From positions 1 through 27,057 of the forward strand of contig CATXTO010000023.1 of assembly GCA_958402445.1 (NCBI GenBank): a stretch of DNA of 27,057 nt, in the 5' to 3' direction. Made by a program: the position numbers and the translations under genes. Shown one piece after another: positions 1 through 7,314 of the stretch. The stretch's first letter is position 1. Every line of letters begins with the position of its first letter. The notes beneath the pieces were generated by a model. That model was not told the DNA's origin and ran no database searches. It worked only from the letters and a program-made list of their open reading frames with translations. The stretch comes from an uncultured Eubacteriales bacterium (lineage in GTDB: Bacteria > Bacillota > Clostridia > Oscillospirales > Oscillospiraceae).

Positions 1-1
1 C

Positions 2-240
2 GGGATGTGTATCGACGCTGCGGATGTAGGGGCGAGCTGTGCTCGCCCGCTGGGGGAAACTGCCGGTTTTGTAGGGTTTGGCGGGCGTGCGAAGCACGCC
101 CCTACGGGATGTGTATCGACGTTGCGGCTGTAGGGGCGAGCTGCGCTCGCCCGCTGGGGAAAACCGCCGTTGTCGCGGGGGTTGCGGGCGTGCAAAGCAC
201 GCCCCTACGGGATGTGTATCGACGCTGCGGATGTAGGGGT
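2..240. repeat. Tandem ~104-bp repeat carrying GC-rich palindromes (left array)
   Basis: The block GGGATGTGTATCGACG occurs at 2, 106 and 209, giving a tandem period of 103-104 bp. Each full unit holds two palindromes. One is GGGCGAGC-loop-GCTCGCCC (about 29-50 and 131-153) and the other GGGCGTGC-loop-GCACGCCC (about 81-102 and 184-206). Both are bordered by GTAGG or CCTAC. The third unit is truncated and runs into the RHH cassette. Short reading frames through the repeat are low-complexity by-products. The same palindromes recur at the right end of the window. The arrangement resembles extragenic palindromic (REP/BIME-like) elements; no function can be read directly. Confidence 0.85.
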
Positions 241-456
241 AGCCTATTTCTCTTGTTCTAAATGGTCAAGGGCATACTGGCAGCATTGCAGAACCAACAG
301 GTTGAAGGAAATATTATTTCCCGTGGCTGTGGTGGTCAGTTCATGGAACAAATTATCTGTAAACCGCACGGTACGGGAATATTTCCGCCGGAAAACTGCG
401 TGCCAACCTGGAACACATCTATACCGCCTTGTCACCTGATTTTGAAGGTCAATCCG
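184..456. repeat. Left arm of a long inverted repeat (RHH cassette copy 1)
   Basis: This stretch is nearly identical to the reverse complement of 26780-27054. By eye there are about ten substitutions and one single-base indel over about 273 bp. The repeat begins in a GGGCGTGC/GCACGCCC palindrome, contains the RHH reading frame, and ends sharply after AATCCG, where the two copies stop matching. The two arms therefore bracket about 26 kb in opposite orientation. It may be a dispersed small mobile or palindrome-associated cassette. I see no transposase in either copy. Confidence 0.85.
244..416 (-). pseudogene. Frameshifted ribbon-helix-helix (Arc/HicB-like) protein, copy 1
   Basis: On the minus strand the frame RTVRFTDNLFHELTT..GNNISFNLLVLQCCQYALDHLEQEK is readable. 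It matches the beta-strand/helix/helix pattern of Arc-type ribbon-helix-helix DNA-binding proteins, with the strand at RTVRF and helices at LFHELTTTA and FNLLVLQCCQYALDHLE. The intact paralogue at 26820 starts at ATG; the aligned codon here is GTG at 416. One G is missing in the G-run at 375-377, so the N-terminus is out of frame with the RHH part. The RHH part stays open upstream to an ATG at 498 that has no convincing ribosome binding site, so expression of a longer variant cannot be excluded. The stop is TAG at 244-246. Family assignment is from the residue pattern only. Confidence 0.55.
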
Positions 457-609
457 TAAGCTGTGAATTCTTTTAAATTTCAGAATTTCATATCGCATTA
501 CAGATCACCCGCTGTAACAATGAAATATCTGAAAATAAGATATTACATTTTATCTTGTTTTCGGATAAAATTCCCACAATCGGAAAACCCATTCGCCAAA
601 GGTGCAAGG

Positions 610-645
610 AAAAAATGTGAAAGGGAACCGTAAGTAGTTCCCTTT
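610..645 (-). terminator. Rho-independent terminator of thrS
   Basis: A 9-bp stem, AAAGGGAAC (620-628) with GTTCCCTTT (637-645), has an 8-nt loop. On the minus strand it is followed closely by a run of six U (A-run 610-615). It lies about 20 bp past the thrS stop codon. Confidence 0.85.
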
Positions 646-665
646 CCCGTTCTATCAAGGCTTTT

Positions 666-2420
666 TCAAATCTTTTTGGAATCAATTTCCGCCCGGCATC
701 GGGACAAAAAGGCATCCAGCTCCATGGCTCCCTCGTCCCCCCCGGAACGGGTCCGCACCGCGACTGCGCCGCATTCCGCTTCCTTGTCTCCCACTACCAG
801 CATATAGGGAATCTTCTCCAACTGGGCTTCTCGAATTTTCTTGCCAATTTTTTCGTTTCGCAGGTCCGTCTCCACCCGAATACCAGCGGCATCCAGCTTC
901 TGGGCCACCTGCTGGGCGTAGGCATGGGCCCGGTCCGTGATCGGGAGCACCTTCACCTGCACCGGAGAAAGCCACAGCGGGAACGCGCCGGCGAAATGCT
1001 CGGTAATGACGCCGATAAACCGCTCGATGGATCCCAGAAGCGCCCGGTGGATCATCACAGGACGGTGCTTTTCCCCGTCCGCGCCGATATACTCCAGCTC
1101 AAAGCGCTCCGGCATCTGCATATCCAGCTGAATGGTCCCGCACTGCCAGGTCCGGCCCAGGCAGTCCGCCAGATGGAAGTCCAGCTTGGGGCCGTAGAAG
1201 GCGCCGTCGCCCTCGTTGACGGTATAGTCCTTCCCCATCTCCTCCATGGCGGCCCGCAGGGTCTGCTGGGCAAAAATCCAATCCTTCTCGTCTCCCATAT
1301 GATTCTCCGGCATGGTGGAAAGCTCAATCTGATAGGGCAGTGAGAAGGTGGAATAAATCTCATCGAAAAGCCGCACCACGTTTTTGATTTCGTCCTTCAT
1401 CTGGTCCCAGGTCATGAAAATGTGGGCGTCATCCTGGGTGAAGCAGCGAACCCGGAACAGGCCGTGGAGCGTGCCGGAGAGCTCATGCCGGTGCACCAAG
1501 CCCAGCTCCGCCATCCGAAGCGGCAGGTCCCGGTAGGAGTGTGGCTCACTGGCATAGACCAGCATACCGCCCGGACAGTTCATGGGCTTGATGGCGAAGT
1601 CCGTATCGTCGATGACAGTCGTATACATGTTGTTGCGGTAGTGGTCCCAGTGCCCGGACTGCTCCCACAGGCCTCGGTTGAGCATGATGGGGGTGGAAAT
1701 CTCCACATAGCCATAGCGCCGGTGGGCCTCCCGCCAATACTCCAGCAGGGTGTTGCGCAGCACCATACCCTTGGGCAGGAAAAAGGGGAACCCGGGGCCC
1801 TCGTCCATCAGAGCGAACAGTCCCAGCTCCTTGCCCAGCTTCCGATGGTCGCGCTTCTTGGCCTCCTCAATGCGCTGTAAATAGGCGTCCAACTCCTCTT
1901 TCTTGGGGAAAGCAACGCCATAAATTCTTTGAAGCATTTTCCGGTTGGAATCGCCCCGCCAATATGCGCCGCAGCAGGTCGTTAACTTCAGGGCATTCGC
2001 CTTAATCCGGCCGGTGGAGTCCAGGTGCGGTCCGGCGCACAGGTCCGTGAATTCCCCCTGGGTGTAAAAGGAGATCACTTCATCCTCCGGCAGGTCCTGG
2101 ATCAGCTCCACCTTATATGGCTCATTTCGGTCCCGCATGTAGGCAATGGCCTCTGCCCGGGGTTTCTCACTGCGTTCCAGATGCAGGCGCTCCTTGCAGA
2201 TCTTCTTCATCTCCGCCTCGATCTGCTCCAGATGCTCCTGCGTAAAAGGAAAGGGGCTGTCGAAATCGTAATACCAGCCCTCGTCGATGGAAGGGCCGAT
2301 GGCCAGTTGCACCTCAGGCCAAAGGCGCTTGACGGCCTGTGCCATCACATGGGAACAGGTGTGCCAATAGGTCTTACGGTATTGTGGATTTTCAAAGGTG
2401 TACAGATTTTCTTCGGACAT
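666..2420 (-). CDS. thrS: Threonyl-tRNA synthetase (short form without TGS domain)
   Basis: Class II aminoacyl-tRNA synthetase that charges tRNA-Thr in the cytoplasm. The start ATG at 2420 is chosen because AGGAGGG sits 8 nt upstream and the protein then begins MSEENLYTFENPQ; upstream codons of the open frame lie inside the leader terminator. The product is 584 residues. The editing domain begins almost at once, with HTCSH (His20, His24) and the later DLCAGPH motif. The catalytic core shows the zinc Cys in MNCPGGM, motif 2 around FRVRCFTQDDAHIF, and motif 3 HRALLGSIERF. The C-terminal anticodon-binding domain follows SPVQVKVLPI. Most ThrRS proteins are about 640 residues and start with a TGS domain of about 60 residues, which is absent here; TGS-less ThrRS is known in some Clostridia. 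It is a single-gene unit with its own promoter, T-box leader and terminator. Identity is certain. Confidence 0.98.
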   Translation of the reverse strand: MSEENLYTFENPQYRKTYWHTCSHVMAQAVKRLWPEVQLAIGPSIDEGWYYDFDSPFPFTQEHLEQIEAEMKKICKERLHLERSEKPRAEAIAYMRDRNEPYKVELIQDLPEDEVISFYTQGEFTDLCAGPHLDSTGRIKANALKLTTCCGAYWRGDSNRKMLQRIYGVAFPKKEELDAYLQRIEEAKKRDHRKLGKELGLFALMDEGPGFPFFLPKGMVLRNTLLEYWREAHRRYGYVEISTPIMLNRGLWEQSGHWDHYRNNMYTTVIDDTDFAIKPMNCPGGMLVYASEPHSYRDLPLRMAELGLVHRHELSGTLHGLFRVRCFTQDDAHIFMTWDQMKDEIKNVVRLFDEIYSTFSLPYQIELSTMPENHMGDEKDWIFAQQTLRAAMEEMGKDYTVNEGDGAFYGPKLDFHLADCLGRTWQCGTIQLDMQMPERFELEYIGADGEKHRPVMIHRALLGSIERFIGVITEHFAGAFPLWLSPVQVKVLPITDRAHAYAQQVAQKLDAAGIRVETDLRNEKIGKKIREAQLEKIPYMLVVGDKEAECGAVAVRTRSGGDEGAMELDAFLSRCRAEIDSKKI

Positions 2421-2453
2421 GGTTATGTCCCTCCTTCTGAATCGGGGCGGGGA

Positions 2454-2703
2454 AAAGAAATCCCACCCCTGAAAAATCAGGGGTGGGATACAAAGCGTAT
2501 TCCACGGTTCCACCCTGCTTGCGGCGCAACGCGCCGCCGCTCGTTGCCGCTGTAACGGGCGGACCCGTCCCAGCCTACACGTAGGTTCAGCCAGGCGGCT
2601 CGGAAGCGGTACAAAACCTGACAGGGGCGAGGACTCTTTCAGCCGGGGAGTCCCTCTCTGGTCGTCTTTTCAGGTTTTAGGTCTTCGTCATTGCCATTTT
2701 GTC
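2454..2703 (-). promoter_or_regulatory. T-box riboswitch (tRNA-Thr-sensing leader of thrS)
   Basis: The minus-strand leader contains the conserved T-box AGGGTGGAACCGTG (2503-2516). It is followed by a strong terminator hairpin, TCCCACCCCTG-loop-CAGGGGTGGGA (2461-2488), with a U-rich tract at 2453-2460. Upstream, an AGAGAG bulge and a GGCTGAAA loop lie in a stem closed by AAAACCTG/CAGGTTTT, as in stem I. The codon just after that stem is ACC (2608-2610), a Thr codon placed where the specifier should be. In this family, uncharged tRNA pairs with the specifier and the T-box bulge, favours the antiterminator and switches on the synthetase. The T-box and terminator are clear; the specifier position is my inference. 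Confidence 0.93.
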
Positions 2704-2709
2704 GAGTTA

Positions 2710-2738
2710 ACTATAGCACAATTCCTCCCCTATGTCAA
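2710..2738 (-). promoter_or_regulatory. Sigma-A promoter of the thrS leader
   Basis: On the minus strand TTGACA (2733-2738) and TATAGT (2710-2715) are separated by 17 bp. The predicted start near 2703 gives a leader of about 280 nt. Confidence 0.85.
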
Positions 2739-2903
2739 CGTGGTTTTCGAGGCCGTCGTCAGGATTCGTCTTATGTTAACTATTTTGTAACTTTTTCACT
2801 ATATCTTGTGTTTTTCCGACCCTTATCGGCAAATATCTAGCCATCGGTTTCCAATAATTATCCGTGAAAAAATTGTCATTTTGTGGAGTTCAATATAAAA
2901 TCC

Positions 2904-2931
2904 TTGACATTTACAGATAAATAGTTATAAT
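2904..2931 (+). promoter_or_regulatory. Sigma-A promoter of the G5/3D-domain gene
   Basis: TTGACA (2904-2909) and TATAAT (2926-2931) lie 16 bp apart in an AT-rich stretch about 100 bp upstream of the start codon. The 2740-2903 stretch before it holds no gene that I can see. Confidence 0.8.
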
Positions 2932-3028
2932 ATTAAAATAGTTTCAATATGGTAACAATGTGTAATCAATTGAAACGGCGGATTACTAAAACTACAATCC
3001 TGTAACCATTTGGAAAGGAGGTACTCCG

Positions 3029-4180
3029 ATGCGAAGGATGCAAAAGGCACTATGGGGCGAAAGATCTCTGCTGACACGGTTCGGCGCCGTAGCCCTGATG
3101 CTGCTTCTGGCGACAGGGCTGCTCTCGCAAGCGGCCTTGGCGCAAAACACCTACGTCATCACCGACGGCAGCCGGGTACTGGTCCATACCACCTACGCAA
3201 CAGACCCCTCTGAGGTTCTCAGTGAAGCGGGACTGCAGCTGGGAGAGGAAGACACCTTCACCACGCAGGAGGAAAGCGGCTTTTCCGAAATCACCATCAA
3301 TCGGGTCCAGCTGGTCACCGTGAACAACGGGGGCGAGACCCAGGAAATTCCCACGTATGGCGGTACCGTCGCTGAAATCCTACAGCAGCTAGGCATCTCC
3401 CCTGGGGAAGACGCGCAAATCACCCCGAATCTGGAGGCGCAGACCTACGACGGCATGGTCATCGAAGTGGTCTACCTGAGCTACCAAACCGTGGAGTACA
3501 TAGAGACAGAACCCTATGATACGATATACTGTACGGACGCCTCGCTGGAACCCGGCGAAGAGCAGGTCCTGACGGCCGGTCAGGAGGGCAGCGTTCGCCG
3601 CACCGCCCGCGTCACCTACGAAAACGGCGCGGAAGCATCCCGGACCATAGTCCGGGAGCAAGTTTTGAAAGCCCCGGTAACCGCCATCGTGGCCCGGGGC
3701 ATTGACCGCTCCAACAAAGAGCAAGAGGGCAAGGATCGGAACTATGTACCGGAGACGGAACCCACAAAATTAGCGCCCTCTCAAGGCTCCGGCGGCACGA
3801 GCCGTCCAGACTCCTCCGGTGGCGACACCATTCCGCCTGCCAACACCGGTAAAACCATCACCACCGCCTCTGGGGAGGTCATCTCCTATAAAAAGGCGCT
3901 CAGCGTCACCGCAACCGCCTACAGTTGCGAGGGTTACACCGGCACCACCGCCACGGGAACGGTAGCCCGCTACGGCGCAATCGCGGTGGATCCCACCGTG
4001 ATTCCCTACGGCACTCGAATGTACATTGTCTCTGACGACGGGGCTTACATCTACGGCTACGCAACCGCAGAGGACTGCGGCGGCGGCATAAAAGGCAACA
4101 AGATCGACCTGTATTTCAACACCGTGGCCGAATGCTTTGATTTTGGCCGGCGGTCCTGCACCGTGTACATTTTAGACTGA
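3029..4180 (+). CDS. YabE-like secreted cell-wall protein (DUF348, G5 and 3D domains)
   Basis: Predicted exported cell-wall-active protein of 383 residues, probably involved in peptidoglycan turnover. AAAGGAGGT lies just upstream of the ATG. A basic N-terminus and hydrophobic core end at a signal-peptidase-like ALA-Q site near residue 38. About 40-150 looks like two DUF348 repeats (YVITDGSRVLVHTTYATDPSEVL and the following ITINRVQLVTV unit). About 155-230 is a G5 domain ending in REQVLKAPVT. A Ser/Gly/Pro-rich linker then leads to a C-terminal 3D domain (about 290-383) with AVDPTVIPYGT and KGNKIDLYF. The usual DTGG of the 3D domain reads DCGG here, and four Cys residues lie in the domain. In Bacillus subtilis yabE lies near rnmV and ksgA; here rsmA follows directly and rnmV is missing. 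It resembles YabE and the Rpf/Sps group; enzymatic activity is not proven. Confidence 0.88.
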   Translation: MRRMQKALWGERSLLTRFGAVALMLLLATGLLSQAALAQNTYVITDGSRVLVHTTYATDPSEVLSEAGLQLGEEDTFTTQEESGFSEITINRVQLVTVNNGGETQEIPTYGGTVAEILQQLGISPGEDAQITPNLEAQTYDGMVIEVVYLSYQTVEYIETEPYDTIYCTDASLEPGEEQVLTAGQEGSVRRTARVTYENGAEASRTIVREQVLKAPVTAIVARGIDRSNKEQEGKDRNYVPETEPTKLAPSQGSGGTSRPDSSGGDTIPPANTGKTITTASGEVISYKKALSVTATAYSCEGYTGTTATGTVARYGAIAVDPTVIPYGTRMYIVSDDGAYIYGYATAEDCGGGIKGNKIDLYFNTVAECFDFGRRSCTVYILD

Positions 4181-4196
4181 GATTCTTTCCTGTAAA

Positions 4197-4239
4197 GCCC
4201 GGTTTGACGAAGAGATCATCGTCAGGCCGGGCATTTTTT
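4197..4239 (+). terminator. Rho-independent terminator after the G5/3D gene
   Basis: GCCCGGTTTGACGA (4197-4210) pairs with TCGTCAGGCCGGGC (4219-4232), allowing G-U pairs, and is followed by six T (4234-4239). Confidence 0.9.
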
Positions 4240-4335
4240 ACGCTTAATTTCATGGGAACCCAAGCAGTCTCTCTCACGCGATCTTCCCCGTAGAATCCCT
4301 TCCCACGGCAGCGAAAGGCAACCTGAGAATTTTGA

Positions 4336-4364
4336 TTGCACATCCGCTCCTTTTCTGCTAAAAT
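4336..4364 (+). promoter_or_regulatory. Sigma-A promoter of the rsmA unit
   Basis: TTGCAC (4336-4341) and TAAAAT (4359-4364) have 17-bp spacing and end about 24 bp before the rsmA start, so the 5' leader is very short. Confidence 0.75.
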
Positions 4365-4387
4365 AGCGGAGAAAGGCGGATTTTACT

Positions 4388-5254
4388 ATGCTTGATTTGT
4401 GCAATCCCCAGGTGGTGCAGGCGCTGCTGCGCCGCCATGGCTTCCACTTCTCCAAATCCAAGGGGCAGAATTTTCTCGTTGCCTCCTGGGTTCCCCGGCA
4501 AATCGCCGAGGCGGCCGGCGTCGGACCTGACTGCGGCGTTTTGGAGGTAGGCCCCGGCCTAGGCCCTTTGACCCAGCAGCTCTGCCTGCGAGCCGGTAAG
4601 GTAGCCGCCGTGGAGGTGGACCGCTCCCTGGAGCCGGTCCTGGCCGAAACTCTGGGAGAATTTCAGAATCTGAAGCTCCTTTGGGGCGACGTCCTGAAGC
4701 TGGATTTGGCGGCAGTGGTCCGGTCGCAGTTTCAGGGGCTGCGGCCCGTGGCCTGCGCCAATTTGCCCTATTATATCACCTCCCCGATCCTGGCGGCGCT
4801 GCTGGAGGCCCGGTGCTTTGAAACGGTTACCGTCATGGTGCAAAAGGAGGTGGCCGCCCGCATCACCGCAGGGCCCGGAACCTCGGACTACGGCGCCTTC
4901 TCTCTGTTTTGCCAGTATTTCGCGGAGCCGGAAGTTCTTTTTGACGTACCCGCCTCCTGCTTTACGCCCCGGCCGAAGGTTACCTCCGCTGTGGTGCAGC
5001 TATCCGTCCGGTCCGGTCCCCCCTGTCCGGTTTCCAGCGAGGCTCTATTCTTTCGGGTGGTTCGGGCCAGCTTCGCCCAGCGGCGCAAGACCTTGTGCAA
5101 CGCCCTTGCAGCCGGTTTTCCGGAGCTGGAAAAGGGAAGCCTTGCGGCCCTCCTCTCCGGCTGCGGGATCTCCCCCACGATCCGGGGCGAAAAACTGGAC
5201 ATTCCATCCTTTGCCGCCATTGCCAACCGAATTGAGGAGGTACAAAAGAGATGA
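4388..5254 (+). CDS. rsmA: 16S rRNA A1518/A1519 N6-dimethyltransferase (KsgA)
   Basis: SAM-dependent enzyme that dimethylates the two adjacent adenines in the 3'-terminal hairpin of 16S rRNA during late 30S assembly. The 288-residue product has the KSKGQNFL segment (residues 23-30) typical of the family, SAM-binding motif I LEVGPGLGPLT (52-62), an acidic ribose-binding residue in VEVD (75-78), and catalytic motif IV NLPYYITSP (125-133). Length fits KsgA/RsmA. GAAAGGCGG precedes the ATG. It overlaps the next gene by 4 bp (ATGA), so it heads an operon with the acetyltransferase and HAD genes. Erm-type 23S methylases are homologous, but the motifs and the neighbourhood of a YabE-like gene favour RsmA. 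Confidence 0.96.
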   Translation: MLDLCNPQVVQALLRRHGFHFSKSKGQNFLVASWVPRQIAEAAGVGPDCGVLEVGPGLGPLTQQLCLRAGKVAAVEVDRSLEPVLAETLGEFQNLKLLWGDVLKLDLAAVVRSQFQGLRPVACANLPYYITSPILAALLEARCFETVTVMVQKEVAARITAGPGTSDYGAFSLFCQYFAEPEVLFDVPASCFTPRPKVTSAVVQLSVRSGPPCPVSSEALFFRVVRASFAQRRKTLCNALAAGFPELEKGSLAALLSGCGISPTIRGEKLDIPSFAAIANRIEEVQKR

Positions 5255-5757
5255 GCACTGAAGTCTGCCTGCGCCCCTACACTCGAGAGAGCTGGCAAGT
5301 CTTTTGGCGCGGATATAAAAACGACCCCATGATGGATGAGACGCCCTATACCTACGACCCACAGCAATGTGACCGTGCCTTTGAGCTTCGAATGCAAGAC
5401 AAAAGCCGGCGGTATTTTGCCATTTACGCCGGCGCGGAGCTTGTGGGAAACATCTATCTGAAGCATATCGACTGGGAAACCAGGTCGGCCTCTTTCGGCA
5501 TCGCGCTGCAGTGCGATGCCGTCAAGGGAAAGGGCTACGGCTCTGCCGCCATCGTGCGGCTGATTTCCTATGCCTTTGAGACCTTGGGCCTGGAGGTCCT
5601 GCTGGCTGACGCCGTCCTGCGGAACACCCGCAGCCAGCATGTCCTGGAAAAGCTTGGTTTTGTTCACCTCCGGGACGACGAGGTTTTTCGCTATTATGAG
5701 CTGCGGCGCCCGCGCGCCGACGGGGGAGGAAAGCATGTACCAGTTTGTGTTCTTTGA
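5251..5757 (+). CDS. GNAT-family N-acetyltransferase (RimJ/RimL-like)
   Basis: A 168-residue GCN5-related acetyltransferase predicted to use acetyl-CoA; the substrate is unknown. The fold is readable: LRPYTRESW at the start, VGNIYLKHID in the central strands, the acetyl-CoA pyrophosphate loop around KGKGYGSAA (motif A), and the late LADAVLRNTRSQHVLEKLGF segment, which is typical of the RimJ/RimL and SpeG-like branch (the N-x-x-S and LEKLGF elements). The start overlaps the rsmA stop by 4 bp and the HAD gene starts inside its 3' end, so the three are translationally coupled. RimI/RimL-type enzymes modify ribosomal proteins, but I cannot assign that here. Confidence 0.88.
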   Translation: MSTEVCLRPYTRESWQVFWRGYKNDPMMDETPYTYDPQQCDRAFELRMQDKSRRYFAIYAGAELVGNIYLKHIDWETRSASFGIALQCDAVKGKGYGSAAIVRLISYAFETLGLEVLLADAVLRNTRSQHVLEKLGFVHLRDDEVFRYYELRRPRADGGGKHVPVCVL

Positions 5758-6412
5758 TTTAGACGACACGCTGCTGGACTTTCAGAAGGCGGAGGCGATT
5801 GCCGTTGCCAAGGCCCTGCAGTCCGTGGGAGTGTCGCCCACGGAGGCCCTGATTTACCGGTACAGTCAGGTAAACAAACAGCACTGGCAGCGGCTGGAGC
5901 GGGGGGAGCTGACCCGGGAGCAGGTCCTGGTGCAGCGGTTTGCCGCCCTGTTTCAGGAGCAGGGCATAGACACGGACCCGGCCATCTGCCGGACCCACTA
6001 CGAGGACCTTTTGTGCCAGGGGCACTATTTTATCGATGGCGCCCAGGAAATTCTCTCCTATCTGGCTCCCAAATACCGCCTGTACCTAGCCAGCAACGGC
6101 ACTGCGAAGGTGCAGGATTCCCGGCTGCGCAGCGCGGGTATTTCTGCCTACTTTCAGGATATCTTCATCTCCGAGCGGCTGGGCGCCAACAAGCCCTCCC
6201 TGTCGTTTTTTCAAAAATGCTTTGCCCGCATTCCGGACTTCCGTCCGGAGCAGGCGCTCATCATCGGGGACAGTCTGACCTCCGATATCCAGGGGGGCAA
6301 CAACGCTGGAATCTCTACCTGCTGGCTGAATCCCAAGGGCGCGTCACGGCCGACCGACCTGCGCATCGATTGGGAAATCCGCAGGCTCTGTGACTTGAAA
6401 ACCATTCTTTAA
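5735..6412 (+). CDS. HAD-superfamily hydrolase, YjjG/YfnB-type nucleotidase
   Basis: A 225-residue haloacid-dehalogenase hydrolase. Motif I DLDDT with the nucleophile Asp (FFDLDDTLLDF, residues 6-16) is at the N-terminus. Motif II is in LYLASNGT, the motif III Lys in LGANKPS, and the motif IV acidic pair in IIGDSLTSDIQGG. The cap region (about 20-95) and the SNG and GDSLTSDI motifs match the YjjG/YfnB group, which dephosphorylates pyrimidine nucleoside 5'-monophosphates, including non-canonical ones. ATG 5735 is chosen because GGGGGAGGAAAGC directly precedes it and the catalytic motif follows at once. It overlaps the acetyltransferase by 23 bp in another frame. Substrate is inferred from family only. 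Confidence 0.9.
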   Translation: MYQFVFFDLDDTLLDFQKAEAIAVAKALQSVGVSPTEALIYRYSQVNKQHWQRLERGELTREQVLVQRFAALFQEQGIDTDPAICRTHYEDLLCQGHYFIDGAQEILSYLAPKYRLYLASNGTAKVQDSRLRSAGISAYFQDIFISERLGANKPSLSFFQKCFARIPDFRPEQALIIGDSLTSDIQGGNNAGISTCWLNPKGASRPTDLRIDWEIRRLCDLKTIL

Positions 6413-6442
6413 TCTATTTTTTAGGAGCAGGAGGTGTCCTTC

Positions 6443-7099
6443 ATGTCTATGCGGTTCCTCGACCTGGACCATTATCCCCGCCGGAGCCATTTCGCCTATT
6501 TTCAGTCCATGGCATACCCATATGTGGGTCTTACGGCGCCTATGGAGGTCACGGAGCTAAAGGCGGCTTCCCAACGCAGCGGCGGTTCTTTTTTCCTGGC
6601 CTGCCTTTACGCCGCTTCCAAGGCGGCCAATCAGGTGCCCGCTCTGCGGCAGCGCATTGTGGCAGGCCGCATCGCGGAATTCGATCACTGCGACACCTCC
6701 CATACCGTTGCTTTGGACGACGGCACCTATTGTTATTGTCAAATGGACTGTCGCATGCCCTTTGCTGCGTTTTTGCGGGAGGGAGAGGCGAGGCAGGCGC
6801 AGGCGAAAACCGACCACGGCATCGACGGAGCAGGTGACGAGACCTCACACTTTTTCGTTTCGTGTATCCCATGGGTTACTTACACCGCCTTAACTCAGCC
6901 GGTTCCCTACCCCGCCGACAGCAATCCCCGCATTACCTTCGGCAAATATGAGCAGCGGGAGGGCGGGCTTTGGATGCCGGTGACCCTCCTGGCGCATCAC
7001 GCCCTGGTGGATGGGCTTCATATTGGACAGTTCTTCTCCGCCTTTGCCGGGCAGATTTCCCGCATTGCGGCGGAAGCCGCCAGCGCCTCCACAACATAA
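6443..7099 (+). CDS. Chloramphenicol acetyltransferase-family protein (CatA-like)
   Basis: A 218-residue protein of the classical CAT fold, which transfers acetyl from acetyl-CoA to a hydroxyl group using a His base. The C-terminal block HHALVDGLHIGQFF carries the HHxxxDG active site, preceded by conserved stretches IPWVTYTAL and PRITFGKYEQREG. The N-terminal FLDLDHYPRRSHFAYF and YPYVGLTAPMEVT are typical of CAT trimers. ATG 6443 is chosen because AGGAGG lies 8 nt upstream; a GTG at 6434 overlaps that site. It sits 30 bp after the HAD gene and may be cotranscribed. Whether it confers drug resistance is unknown; many genomic CatA-like genes are uncharacterised. Confidence 0.88.
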   Translation: MSMRFLDLDHYPRRSHFAYFQSMAYPYVGLTAPMEVTELKAASQRSGGSFFLACLYAASKAANQVPALRQRIVAGRIAEFDHCDTSHTVALDDGTYCYCQMDCRMPFAAFLREGEARQAQAKTDHGIDGAGDETSHFFVSCIPWVTYTALTQPVPYPADSNPRITFGKYEQREGGLWMPVTLLAHHALVDGLHIGQFFSAFAGQISRIAAEAASASTT

Positions 7100-7103
7100 A
7101 AAC

Positions 7104-7141
7104 CGCCTGGCGGTCGGAAATATCTTCTCGACGGCCAGGCG
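7104..7141. terminator. Bidirectional terminator between the CatA-like gene and sfsA
   Basis: CGCCTGGCGGTCG (7104-7116) pairs with CGACGGCCAGGCG (7129-7141) with one mismatch. On the minus strand it is followed by GTTTTTAT; the plus-strand tail CACTTTAT is weaker. A second 10-bp hairpin without a U-run lies at 7268-7296. Nothing else is visible in 7142-7314. Confidence 0.7.
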
Positions 7142-7314
7142 CACTTTATAACCTAACAAATGTTCAAAAAACGCTTTCATTGAACGCGAAAGAGAGTCTT
7201 AGCGGTTTCCTTTCACACTTATCTTCCCGCCGAACCCTTCGGCTTGCAGGTTTTTTGACCGGCTGACCGCCCTGGCCGTAAAAGGTGGCCGGGGCGATAC
7301 CTTTCTTCCGTCAA

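Noticed and set aside
7..439. Plus-strand frames MYRRCGCRGELCSPAGG... and MSRGLRACKARPYGM...
   Set aside because: Translations of the tandem palindromes; RGELCSP- and KARPY-type peptides are repeat artefacts often mis-annotated as proteins.
4888..5769. 293-codon minus-strand frame opposite rsmA and the acetyltransferase
   Set aside because: Long only because of GC-rich codon bias; no start signal and no recognisable domain, while the plus-strand genes are certain.
6443..7099. Drug-resistance island around the CatA-like gene
   Set aside because: It is embedded in a housekeeping run with the same base composition and no mobile element; resistance cannot be claimed.
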